Assembly (NCBI GenBank): GCA_041741155.1
Contig: JBGSKO010000174.1
Span: 1-64,000, forward strand
DNA length: 64,000 nucleotides
Origin: M3007 sp041741155
GTDB lineage: Bacteria > Bacteroidota > Bacteroidia > Chitinophagales > Saprospiraceae
Direction of reading: 5' to 3'
Positions within the stretch are counted from its first letter, which is position 1. Every line of letters begins with the position of its first letter. Shown here one piece after another: positions 53,154-61,174 of this stretch. The notes under the pieces are model-generated. The model had not been told where the DNA came from, made no database searches, and worked only from the letters and a program-made list of their open reading frames with translations. A program made the position numbers and the translations under genes.

Positions 53154-54152
53154 ATGCCACTTGACCTAAGTACCCAATACATGGGCCTTGCGCTCCGCTC
53201 GCCGATCGTTGTTTCGGCCTGCCCCTTGTCCGAGGACGTGAGCAATATCGCCCAAATGGAAGACGCCGGCGCCGGTGCGGTGGTGTTATTTTCCTTGTTT
53301 GAGGAGCAAATCCGCCGGGAACAGGAGCGTATGGCTGCCATTCAGATGGCGACCACTAACGTTTTTGCCGAAGGACTGGACTACTTTCCAGCCGCCGGCG
53401 AGTACGGCGTGGGGGTGGATGAATACCTCGAACTGATTCGAAAATCGAAGGAGCGCGTGGATATTCCGATCATCGCCAGCCTGAACGGAATTACGCCGGA
53501 AGGCTGGATCGAGTATGCCGCACAGGTCGAGCAGGCCGGCGCCGACGGGCTGGAAATCAATGTATTTTATATCGCCGCCGACATTTCCCAGGACGGCTGG
53601 AGCGTGGAGAACCGCTATCTGGAAATTCTGGAAATGGTGCGCCGCACGGTGCAGATTCCGGTGGCCGTCAAACTGAACCCGTATTTCAGCTCGATGGGGC
53701 ATATGGCACGCCAACTGGCATTGGGCGGCGCGAATGGTCTGGTGCTGTTCAACCGTTTTTACCAACCCGATTTCGATATCAATAGTCTGCGCGTACTGCA
53801 CGACCTGCGGTACAGTGAGTCGAACGAAATCCGGCTGCCCCTGCTGTGGATTTCGATTTTGTACGGGAAAACCAACGCCTCGCTGGCTGCAACAACCGGC
53901 GTACAGAGCGCCCGCGAGGTGGCGAAATACCTGCTCGCCGGCGCCGACGTAGCCATGACAGCTTCGGCATTATACAAAAACGGGATCGGGTACCTGGAAA
54001 CCATGCATGCGGAACTCATCGCCTGGATGCGGGATATGCAATTCAAATCCGTGGACGCGTTCAAGGGCGTACTCAGCCAACAAAATGTGGTTGACCCCGA
54101 AGCGTTTGAACGGGCGAACTACATCCGTATTCTGGAAGGATCGAAACGGTAA
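53154..54152 (+). CDS. Dihydroorotate-dehydrogenase-like protein linked to nifJ
   Basis: A 332-aa FMN-barrel protein of the class 1 DHOD-like family commonly encoded beside nifJ. N-terminus LDLSTQYMGLALRSPIVVSA; barrel strands PIIASLNGI, GADGLEINVFYI, VPVAVKLNPY-type (here QIPVAVKLNPYFSSMG) and the phosphate-binding region VAMTASALYKNGIGYLETM. The first step of the family, flavin binding, is probable, but the substrate is unknown; PyrD function is not implied by context. It lacks the C-terminal ferredoxin domain of PreA. Together with the GltD-like gene the operon encodes both halves of a dihydropyrimidine-dehydrogenase-like architecture around PFOR. Confidence 0.85.
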   Translation: MPLDLSTQYMGLALRSPIVVSACPLSEDVSNIAQMEDAGAGAVVLFSLFEEQIRREQERMAAIQMATTNVFAEGLDYFPAAGEYGVGVDEYLELIRKSKERVDIPIIASLNGITPEGWIEYAAQVEQAGADGLEINVFYIAADISQDGWSVENRYLEILEMVRRTVQIPVAVKLNPYFSSMGHMARQLALGGANGLVLFNRFYQPDFDINSLRVLHDLRYSESNEIRLPLLWISILYGKTNASLAATTGVQSAREVAKYLLAGADVAMTASALYKNGIGYLETMHAELIAWMRDMQFKSVDAFKGVLSQQNVVDPEAFERANYIRILEGSKR

Positions 54153-54191
54153 CGAAGCCTGACGGACGGCGAAAACCAGCGACAACGGTCC

Positions 54192-54282
54192 TACACTACC
54201 GGACATTTTTGGAACGAGACTTTCCAGGTTTGACAAACCTGGAAAGTCTGCATGCCCGAAAAACAAAATGTCCGGTAGTGTA
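54192..54282. repeat. Nested inverted repeats (18-bp outer, 15-bp inner)
   Basis: The outer arms 54192-54209 and 54265-54282 are perfect 18-bp complements (TACACTACCGGACATTTT). Inside, 54217-54231 and 54235-54249 form a perfect 15-bp hairpin with a GAC loop. The element lies just upstream of the promoter of the second flippase gene; an ATG in its right arm (54268) is in frame with that gene but upstream of the -7 element. Structure and position fit a miniature mobile or REP-like element. Confidence 0.8.
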
Positions 54283-54291
54283 CATCGGACC

Positions 54292-54299
54292 TACCTTTG
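54292..54299 (+). promoter_or_regulatory. Bacteroidota-type -7 element (TACCTTTG)
   Basis: An exact TAnnTTTG match 31 nt before the GTG at 54331. It rules against translation from ATG 54268, which lies upstream. Confidence 0.5.
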
Positions 54300-54330
54300 C
54301 GGGCCTGTCCACCGTACTTCACCGTCCAAC

Positions 54331-55803
54331 GTGCAACGCGAATTCCTGCTCAACATTCTGTTTCTGGTACTGATCAATCTGTTGATCAAACCCTTTTTCA
54401 TTTTCGGGATTGACCTGACGGTACAGAATCGCCTGCCGATGGGCGACTACGGGCTGTACTTTGCCCTGTTGAATTTCACCTACCTGTTTCAAATTCTGAA
54501 TGACTTCGGGATTCAGAATTTCAACAACCGGCACGTCAGCCAGCACCCGCACTTGCTGCCGAAGTATTTTCCAAACCTGCTGGTAATCAAATTTTTGCTG
54601 AGCACGCTGTATGTCTGCGCTACCCTGCTGGCGGCGTGGTGGCTGGCGGGTTATGGCTGGCGGGAGTTGCCGTTGCTGCTCATTTTGCTGGTCAATCAGG
54701 TGTTGGCGCAGGGTGTTCTTTTCCTGCGGTCCAATATTTCCGGACTGGGACACTATCGGCTCGATAGTTTCCTGTCGTCGCTGGATAAGTTGCTGATGCT
54801 CGGCACTTGCGGCGTACTGTTGTGGGGGTTGCCCCGGCACATCTTGTCGGCGGAGTCGTTTGCCCTGGCACAAACGCTGGCGTTGGCCGCTACGGCGGTG
54901 GTGGTAGCGGTGGTGTTGCGCAGCAAAGTGGCGCTGCGCCTGCGCCCGTCGTGGCTGAAGAACTGGCGTTCCGGGTATCCGGCCTTGCTTTTTTTGTTTC
55001 GAAAAAGTTTTCCCTATGCGCTTGTAGTACTCCTGATGACGGCCTACACGCGGCTTGACGCAGTACTGCTGGAGCGCCTGTTGCCCGACGGGCGCATACA
55101 TGCCGACGTGTATGCCGGCGCGTACCGCCTGCTCGATGCCGCCAATATGTTTGGCTACCTGTTCGCCTCGTTGCTGCTGCCCATGTTTGCGCGGATGCTG
55201 CGCCGCGGGGAGGATGTTCGTCCGTTGGTGTCGGTTGGGTTTCAACTGATCTGGGCGGGCAGCATTACACTGGCAGCGCTGGTGTTTTTCGCGCGGGCCG
55301 ACCTGATCCACCTGATGATGCCCGAACGCGCCAACGCTTACCGGTGGGATACGTTGGGGATACTGATCTGGACCTTTGTGCCGGTAAGCGCGACGTATAT
55401 TTTCAGTACGCTGCTCACGGCAGACGAGCGGTTAATGCAGATGAACCGCTTTTTTGTGGTGGGCATCGCACTGGACGTGACGCTCAACCTGTTGCTGATT
55501 CCGCACTACCAGGCGCTTGGTGCGGCTATGGCTGCGTTGGCTACGCAGACGTTCATCGCGATTTCCATGATGGTCCTTTGTGTGCGCTATTTTCTGTTGC
55601 GGCCTTCGGCCAAAGGGGTGGCCCGGGTGCTGGGTTTTGCGGTGGTAGTTGCAGGGGCCGCGGGATTTGTTTTTTCAGGAACACCCTACCCCTTGCCGGT
55701 CAAATTAAGTTTGGCGCTGAGCATCTCGGTTTTGGCCACTTTGCTTTTTGGATTGTTAGACATGCGGCAGTTGGCGCAGTTTTTCCGGAAACCCAGGGAC
55801 TGA
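54331..55803 (+). CDS. Lipopolysaccharide/polysaccharide flippase (MOP superfamily)
   Basis: A 490-aa membrane protein with about 12-14 hydrophobic segments and the MOP superfamily layout: opening helix FLLNILFLVLINLLIKPFFIF, then VQNRLPMGDYGLYFALLNF, and a central KSFPYALVVLLMTAYTRLDAVLLERLL segment. It probably exports lipid-linked saccharide units. GTG 54331 (VQREFLLN) is chosen because the -7 element at 54292 and the inverted repeat exclude the earlier ATG. It is followed 81 bp later by the TIGR01777 gene with its own promoter element. Confidence 0.85.
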   Translation: MQREFLLNILFLVLINLLIKPFFIFGIDLTVQNRLPMGDYGLYFALLNFTYLFQILNDFGIQNFNNRHVSQHPHLLPKYFPNLLVIKFLLSTLYVCATLLAAWWLAGYGWRELPLLLILLVNQVLAQGVLFLRSNISGLGHYRLDSFLSSLDKLLMLGTCGVLLWGLPRHILSAESFALAQTLALAATAVVVAVVLRSKVALRLRPSWLKNWRSGYPALLFLFRKSFPYALVVLLMTAYTRLDAVLLERLLPDGRIHADVYAGAYRLLDAANMFGYLFASLLLPMFARMLRRGEDVRPLVSVGFQLIWAGSITLAALVFFARADLIHLMMPERANAYRWDTLGILIWTFVPVSATYIFSTLLTADERLMQMNRFFVVGIALDVTLNLLLIPHYQALGAAMAALATQTFIAISMMVLCVRYFLLRPSAKGVARVLGFAVVVAGAAGFVFSGTPYPLPVKLSLALSISVLATLLFGLLDMRQLAQFFRKPRD

Positions 55804-55847
55804 CAACCGACGAGGGGCCAGTCCTGCGCTTTTGAAAAATTCAGTTG

Positions 55848-55855
55848 TATGTTTG
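55848..55855 (+). promoter_or_regulatory. Bacteroidota-type -7 element (TATGTTTG)
   Basis: An exact TAnnTTTG match that overlaps an ATG at 55849 and ends 29 nt before the ATG at 55885, which supports the later start. Confidence 0.45.
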
Positions 55856-55884
55856 TCAAAAAAATTACCCCCAACGCTATAATC

Positions 55885-56787
55885 ATGGCTCGTACCATTC
55901 TCCTTGCCGGTGGCACCGGTTTTATCGGCACTAAATTAGCCGAATTGCTCCGTTCCAGGGGCCATCATGTACGCCTGCTGACCCGCACGCCACGGGGCGC
56001 CGATCAGTTTGGCTGGGACCCGGCGGCAGGTCGGATAGATGACGAAGCTATCCGCGGCGCCGATGTGGTGATCAACCTCGCCGGGGCCGGTATTGCCGAG
56101 CAACGCTGGACGCCTGCGCGAAAAAAACTGATCATTGAAAGTCGGGTGGAGAGTGCCCGCGTGCTGCGCGACGCTTTTCAGCGGCTGGATCACCGCCCCG
56201 AGGCATATCTGGCGGCGTCGGCTATTGGCTACTACGGCAACTCGGGAGACGAATGGAAGAATGAAAACGACCCACCGGCGGACAAGAGTTTTCTGGTCGA
56301 ATCCACCACGGCCTGGGAGCAGGCTACCGAAACTGTCGGCGCGCTCGGTATTCGCATGGTAATATTCCGCATTGGTATCGTGCTGGATCAGTCGGGCGGG
56401 GCTTTGCACGAGATCATCAAACCCTTGCGTTTTGGCATGGGCGGCTATTTTGGCGATGGGCGGGCGTGGTATTCCTGGATTCACCGCGATGACTTGTGCA
56501 GGATGTTTCTGTGGGCTGTCGAAAACCAGGATGTAGAGGGAATTTATAACGCCGTGGCGCCCAATCCAGCTCAAAACAAAGTTCTGGTAAAAGCTGCAGC
56601 AAAGGCTATGCACCAACCGGCGCTATTCACTGCTGCCCCCGAGTTTGCCCTGCGACTTGCTTTTGGCGAAATGGCCGACGCCATTCTGTTCAGCACCCGC
56701 GTGTCGGCAGAAAAAATTATCCGGGCGGGGTTTCGTTTCCAACATCCGGAACTGGCAGGCGCGCTGGAGGATATATTTTCTAAATAA
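55885..56787 (+). CDS. TIGR01777 family NAD-dependent epimerase-like protein
   Basis: A 300-aa extended short-chain dehydrogenase/reductase of the TIGR01777 (YfcH/SDR39U1) family. The NAD(P)-binding motif is LLAGGTGFIGTKLAELL at the N-terminus; the family blocks VVINLAGAGIAEQRWTPARK and SAIGYYGNSGDEWKNE follow; the C-terminal DUF1731 domain ends at ALEDIFSK. The biochemical role is unresolved in most bacteria; a sugar or cell-division related function has been proposed for homologues. The start at 55885 (MARTILLAGG) is supported by the -7 element at 55848. Confidence 0.92.
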   Translation: MARTILLAGGTGFIGTKLAELLRSRGHHVRLLTRTPRGADQFGWDPAAGRIDDEAIRGADVVINLAGAGIAEQRWTPARKKLIIESRVESARVLRDAFQRLDHRPEAYLAASAIGYYGNSGDEWKNENDPPADKSFLVESTTAWEQATETVGALGIRMVIFRIGIVLDQSGGALHEIIKPLRFGMGGYFGDGRAWYSWIHRDDLCRMFLWAVENQDVEGIYNAVAPNPAQNKVLVKAAAKAMHQPALFTAAPEFALRLAFGEMADAILFSTRVSAEKIIRAGFRFQHPELAGALEDIFSK

Positions 56788-56944
56788 GGTTAGAAGGTTA
56801 GAAGGTTTCTGGTTGGAGGGTTAGAAGGTTGCTGGTTCGCCAGATACTGCCTTAAAGGTCCCGTTATCAACGATACTTTTGGGCAAATTTTCCCAAGCCC
56901 CTGATCCAGAAACCCTCCAACCTTCTAACCAGAAACCTAATTCG
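56788..56944. repeat. Intergenic region of shuffled inverted words
   Basis: The left part (56788-56834) is built from GGTTAGAAGG, GGTTTCTGG and GGTTGGAGGG; the right part (about 56905-56938) carries the complements of the same words in a different order. The best arms are 56804-56820 and 56921-56937 (15 of 17, the two differences are G-T compatible). The -7 element at 56874 lies between them. Confidence 0.55.
56874..56881 (+). promoter_or_regulatory. Bacteroidota-type -7 element (TACTTTTG)
   Basis: An exact TAnnTTTG match 63 nt before the ATG at 56945. It overlaps the earlier in-frame ATG at 56879, which therefore is unlikely to be used. Confidence 0.45.
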
Positions 56945-58051
56945 ATGCGAAATAACATACTCTGGATCATTAGTATCGTGGCCGTTTTGGCCTTGGGCTA
57001 CTACTTTGCCGACATTGTGGCCTACATCCTGACGGCAGCAGTGCTGTCTATGCTGGGTCGCCCGGTGAAAGATTTTTTCCAACGGCACATCCGGTTTCGG
57101 GGCTGGCAGATGGGACCGATCAGTTCGTCTTTGCTCACGCTGCTCAGTTTTTATCTGATACTTGCCGGGCTGTTGATGGTTTTTGTGCCGACAATTATGG
57201 GACAGGTTCAGCACCTCGCGTCGGTGGACTACACGGCGATGGGCGAGAAGTTGAAGGCCCCTTTTGCCGACTGGGACTACCAGCTGCATCAATTGGGGCT
57301 GTTGGAATCGGGGCAGTCGCTGGGCAAGCGCATTCAGGAGTTCCTGACCGAATGGTTCAAACCTACCATGCTAAGCGATTTTCTGGGTGGATTTATCGCT
57401 GTTGCCGGCAATGTAGTCGTGGCGTTTGCGTCCGTCTCATTTATCCTCTTCTTTTTTTTAAAGGACGACACCCTCTCCGTCAGCTTTCTGCATACGCTCG
57501 TGCCGGCGGAGATGGAGGCCAAGGTGCAGCACGCGTCGGAGGAGACAGGCGTGGTGCTCACGCGCTATTTCGGCGGCCTGGCAGTGCAAACACTTATCTT
57601 CATGTGCATTGCGTCCCTGACGTTATGGCTACTGGGCGTACCCAATGCGTTGCTGATCGGCATGATGGGCGGATTGTTTAATATCGTGCCGTATGTCGGC
57701 CCATTAATCGGCATTGTGGTCGGGTGCTTTTTTACCCTCTCCTATCATATCGAGTCGGAGTTTTCCGTGCTGATGCCGCAACTACTGAAGGTAGTGGGCG
57801 CATTTGCCCTCACACAAGCCATAGATAACAACGTTGTGGGGCCGTACATCACGTCCAGCAGCGTGAAGGCGCACCCGCTGGAAGTCTTCATTGTCGTTTT
57901 GATCTCCGCTAAATTGGGCGGTGTCGTCGGCATGGTCATAGGTGTGCCGGTTTATACGGTGCTACGGGTTATTGCACGGGTGTTTTTCGGGCATTATCGG
58001 TTGGTGCAACGTTGGACCGGGCATTTGTGGGAACAAAAAATCGCCCCGTGA
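56945..58051 (+). CDS. AI-2E family transporter (UPF0118, PerM-like)
   Basis: A 368-aa inner-membrane protein with about eight transmembrane segments. The family hallmark in the second half is LLIGMMGGLFNIVPYVGPLIG followed by ALTQAIDNNVVGPYITSSSVKAHPL. Members export AI-2 in some species or act as Na+/H+ antiporters or permeases in others, so the substrate is open. The start at 56945 (MRNNILWII) fits the first membrane helix and the promoter at 56874. Confidence 0.9.
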   Translation: MRNNILWIISIVAVLALGYYFADIVAYILTAAVLSMLGRPVKDFFQRHIRFRGWQMGPISSSLLTLLSFYLILAGLLMVFVPTIMGQVQHLASVDYTAMGEKLKAPFADWDYQLHQLGLLESGQSLGKRIQEFLTEWFKPTMLSDFLGGFIAVAGNVVVAFASVSFILFFFLKDDTLSVSFLHTLVPAEMEAKVQHASEETGVVLTRYFGGLAVQTLIFMCIASLTLWLLGVPNALLIGMMGGLFNIVPYVGPLIGIVVGCFFTLSYHIESEFSVLMPQLLKVVGAFALTQAIDNNVVGPYITSSSVKAHPLEVFIVVLISAKLGGVVGMVIGVPVYTVLRVIARVFFGHYRLVQRWTGHLWEQKIAP

Positions 58052-58080
58052 GTACGGAGACTACCGGGTGTTTTCCAATT

Positions 58081-58148
58081 CACCGCAGAGACGCAGAGAC
58101 GCGGAGATTTTGATAATCATGTTTTTAAAACGCTGCGTCTCTGCGGTG
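58081..58148. repeat. Inverted repeat with 16-bp arms
   Basis: Arms 58081-58096 (CACCGCAGAGACGCAG) and 58133-58148 are perfect complements, 36 bp apart. The left arm continues as a direct AGAGACGC repeat. The same word occurs inverted at 11137-11157. It lies between convergent genes (AI-2E transporter and GH20 enzyme) and may belong to a dispersed repeat family. Confidence 0.75.
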
Positions 58149-58184
58149 AAAAAGTACTTATGAGATACCCTCTTTTCTACTTCT

Positions 58185-60497
58185 TTACTCCACAATAATC
58201 TCATCTAAAAACAGCCAGGCATTGTTGCCGGTACCGGGTACGCCATCGGGTATGGGGCCGAATGCTGTGGCAACCAGTTTCAGATACCTGCCTTTGGCGC
58301 CGGCCGTAGCAAAGGATACCGTTTCGACCGCACTGCCCTGCATACTGTCGGTGTCAATTACCTTTTTGCCGATGGAGGTAAAATTTTGTCCGTCGTCGGA
58401 AACGAAAATTTCGATGCTGCGCGGCGGGTAAATCCAGGATGTTTTGCTGTGGAGAAAATTGGTTGACACCTTGCTGAACGTCGTGGATTCGCCGAAATCA
58501 ATGACCGGGTCGAGGTCGCCCGTCACACCGATCCAGTTATTCCAGGAACGCAGGAATCCGGTGACCCCGTTGGTCAGGCCGTGGCGTTCGCCGCCGGTGT
58601 ACTGTTCGGGTTGTATCGACAGGGTGTAGGGCTTGCCCAGTGCTTTGTGTACGAGGTACCGTACGGTCAGGATTTTGCCGACCATTTTGTTGTCTATAAA
58701 AGCAGCAGCCTTGATGGTGGCAGATTCTCTCAAGCCGATGGGGGAGTAGAATCCGGCGGAAGTTGGCTTGGGATCCGAGCCGTCGCGGGTGTATTTTACC
58801 TGGGCAGTCCGGTCGCTTGTGGATAGCGCCACGTATCCGCCGGAGAAACTTGATTTCACATCGTAGTAACTCTTGGCGTAGTTCACGCCCAGAACATCCA
58901 GGAGTCTGAAATGGTATTTCAGGCGGCGGGCAAAGTCTTCCCAGAGTTTTTTTGGTGCGGCCGTCCAGAGTACTTCGGAGAGGGCGCAAACGCGGGGGTA
59001 GGCCATGTATTCAACCTGTGCGGGGGTTTCCATGTACTCGGTCCAGACATTGCCCTGTGCACCGAGGATAAACCGGGCCTCTGCTTCGTTGAGTTCGGTC
59101 GGCACGGGTTCGTAGCTGTACACGCGTTGCAGGGTAGTAAAACCGCTGATAGCCAGGGGCTCTGTAGCGGGGTCGCTCTGGTAGTGGTCGAAATAGCAGT
59201 GCGAGCCGGGGGTCATGATGGCATTGTGGCCGGCCTTGGTGGCAGCAACACCGCCTTCGGTACCGCGCCAGCTCATGACCGTAGCGGAGGGCGCCAGTCC
59301 ACCTTCCAGAATTTCGTCCCAGCCAATGAGTTTTTTCTTGTACTTGGCCAACACTTGTCCGGCGCGACTGATGAAATAGCTTTGGAGTTCGTGTTCGTCC
59401 TTCAGCTTCTCGGTTGCCATACGTTTTTGGCATTTTGGGCAGGCTTTCCAGCGGTCTTTCGGACATTCGTCGCCACCAATATGGATGTATTCGCCGGGGA
59501 AAAGCGCACACACTTCGTCGAGTACGCCCGAGATAAACTCGAAGGTCTTGTCGTTTCCGGCGCAGAATACGTCATCGAAAATGCCCCATGTCGTAGCTAC
59601 TTCGTAGGGGCCTCCCGTGCAGCCGAGTTCGGGGTAAGCTGCAAGGGCGGCTTGCGCGTGTCCGGGCATTTCGATTTCGGGCACGATGGTGATGAAGCGC
59701 TTGCGAGCGTATTCCACTACATCTTTGATTTCTTCCTGGGTGTAGTAGCCGCAGTACTGCTTGCCATCGTATTTCGCCGGAGCATCATTGGCATGGCCGA
59801 TGACGGTCTCCTTCCGGCACGATGCAATCGTTTGCAGTTTGGGAAATTTTTTGATCTCGATGCGCCAGCCCTGGTCGTCGGTGAGATGCCAGTGGAAGCG
59901 GTTGAATTTGTGCAGGGCCAACAGGTCAATATAGCGTTTGACAAAATCTACATCGAAAAAATGCCGGCTCACGTCAAGGTGCATGCCCCGGTATCCGAAG
60001 CGCGGATTATCTGTGATGGCACATCCGACAGCCGTCCAGGCCACATCTTTCATCGGCACGGGACTGCTGAATTGCGGGGGAAACATTTGCCGCAGGCTTT
60101 GCATACCATAAAACGCTCCAACGGCAGTGCGGGCACGGATGGCGACATGGCCTCCAGGAAAAATCTCCAATACGTAACCTTCGGTTTGTTCGATGCTGTT
60201 GTCGGGCAAAAAGTAAATACCGTTTTCACGGGGTTGGGCAATCGGCGTCTTGTACGGCTGTGCCACCAACTGGAATCCGGTGGACGACTGGGCTACGGCC
60301 ATGAAATACTGCGCCGCTGTTTCCCAGTCGGGTTGCCCCTGCGGGTAATAGATGCGGGTGTCGGGCTTGAGTTCAAATTTGCCTTCTTTGATAAAGGCGC
60401 GCGCGGGCTGCGGAATGACCGTGATGGCCGAGCTGATCTGTCCGGAAACCCAAACAGACAGCAAGAGGAAGAACGGAAGCAGGATAGTATTTTTCAT
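58185..60497 (-). CDS. GH20 beta-N-acetylhexosaminidase with C-terminal discoidin-like domain
   Basis: A 770-aa exported enzyme that removes terminal beta-N-acetylglucosamine or galactosamine, for example from chitin oligomers or glycoproteins. A signal peptide (TILLPFFLLLSVWVSGQ) is followed by a GH20b domain (about 25-150) and the catalytic barrel from about 160 (FGYRGMHLDVSRHFF, HWHLTDDQGWRIEIKKFP). The catalytic pair is D343-E344 in IHIGGDEC. After residue 530 come a chitobiase-type beta-sandwich (KYTRDGSDPKPTSAGF) and an F5/8-type (discoidin-like) domain (GVTGDLDPVIDFGESTTFSKV .. GRYLKLVATAFG). No T9SS sorting domain is seen, so it may be periplasmic. Confidence 0.95.
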   Translation of the reverse strand: MKNTILLPFFLLLSVWVSGQISSAITVIPQPARAFIKEGKFELKPDTRIYYPQGQPDWETAAQYFMAVAQSSTGFQLVAQPYKTPIAQPRENGIYFLPDNSIEQTEGYVLEIFPGGHVAIRARTAVGAFYGMQSLRQMFPPQFSSPVPMKDVAWTAVGCAITDNPRFGYRGMHLDVSRHFFDVDFVKRYIDLLALHKFNRFHWHLTDDQGWRIEIKKFPKLQTIASCRKETVIGHANDAPAKYDGKQYCGYYTQEEIKDVVEYARKRFITIVPEIEMPGHAQAALAAYPELGCTGGPYEVATTWGIFDDVFCAGNDKTFEFISGVLDEVCALFPGEYIHIGGDECPKDRWKACPKCQKRMATEKLKDEHELQSYFISRAGQVLAKYKKKLIGWDEILEGGLAPSATVMSWRGTEGGVAATKAGHNAIMTPGSHCYFDHYQSDPATEPLAISGFTTLQRVYSYEPVPTELNEAEARFILGAQGNVWTEYMETPAQVEYMAYPRVCALSEVLWTAAPKKLWEDFARRLKYHFRLLDVLGVNYAKSYYDVKSSFSGGYVALSTSDRTAQVKYTRDGSDPKPTSAGFYSPIGLRESATIKAAAFIDNKMVGKILTVRYLVHKALGKPYTLSIQPEQYTGGERHGLTNGVTGFLRSWNNWIGVTGDLDPVIDFGESTTFSKVSTNFLHSKTSWIYPPRSIEIFVSDDGQNFTSIGKKVIDTDSMQGSAVETVSFATAGAKGRYLKLVATAFGPIPDGVPGTGNNAWLFLDEIIVE

Positions 60498-60539
60498 GCG
60501 GTGGTGTATTTGTGCTGGTTACGCAGGGTTTATACGGAG

Positions 60540-61172
60540 TTATTTTCTGCCAAAATCTGCCGGAATTTCGCCCCACTCCTCTGTTTGCCATTTCAGGATG
60601 GGGTTGGTTACTTTATTGGTTTCCAGCCATTTTTCTGCGCGTTCGATGAGTTCGAAGATGCGGTCGTTGTCGCCCATGTCTTCCAATTTGGTTCTGCATT
60701 TTTTGGCTTTGATCCAGATTTGGGCGTTTCGGGAGTCGGAATAGATCGGGATATTCGGGCTGTTTTGTTGTTTGAGCCAGGCGAGGGCGTGTACGATGGC
60801 AAGGAATTCGCCGACGTTGTTGGTGCCGTTGGGCAACGGGCCGACACGAAATATTTCCTGACTGGTGCGGGTGTGTACCCCGCGGTATTCCATCGCCCCG
60901 GGGTTTCCGCTGCACGCGGCATCTACGGCAAGGCTGTCGAGGAGCACGCCAATTTTTTCCAGATCGGGCAAAGACTTTTTCACCGTTTTGGTATCCTTTC
61001 CTGCATACGCCCAGTAGGTGCCTTTAAACGCCTTTTCGGCCTCCGCTTTGGAGCCGAAACTTTTGTACTTCGCTTTGGGATAGCCATCAATTTGTTGTTT
61101 GGCGGCATCCCAGGAGGTGTACACGCCGGGCTCGTGGCCTTCCCAAACCACATAAAACTTTTGTTTAGCCAT
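60540..61172 (-). CDS. rnhA: Ribonuclease H1 with viroplasmin-like domain
   Basis: A 210-aa RNase HI that cleaves RNA in RNA-DNA hybrids. The N-terminal viroplasmin/RHH domain (KFYVVWEGHEPGVYTSWDAA, then YKSFGSKAEAEKAF) binds hybrid. The catalytic domain has the DEDD residues in VDAACSGNPG, NNVGEFLAIVHAL, IYSDSRNAQIWI and the final Asp in IPADFGRK. This two-domain form is common in Bacteroidota and Firmicutes. It starts 2 bp after the stop of the upstream barrel gene, so the two are probably co-transcribed. Confidence 0.95.
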   Translation of the reverse strand: MAKQKFYVVWEGHEPGVYTSWDAAKQQIDGYPKAKYKSFGSKAEAEKAFKGTYWAYAGKDTKTVKKSLPDLEKIGVLLDSLAVDAACSGNPGAMEYRGVHTRTSQEIFRVGPLPNGTNNVGEFLAIVHALAWLKQQNSPNIPIYSDSRNAQIWIKAKKCRTKLEDMGDNDRIFELIERAEKWLETNKVTNPILKWQTEEWGEIPADFGRK

Positions 61173-61174
61173 GG

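Noticed and set aside
54268..54330. ATG 54268 as the start of the second flippase
   Set aside because: It lies in the arm of an inverted repeat and upstream of the TACCTTTG -7 element; GTG 54331 gives the expected N-terminal helix.
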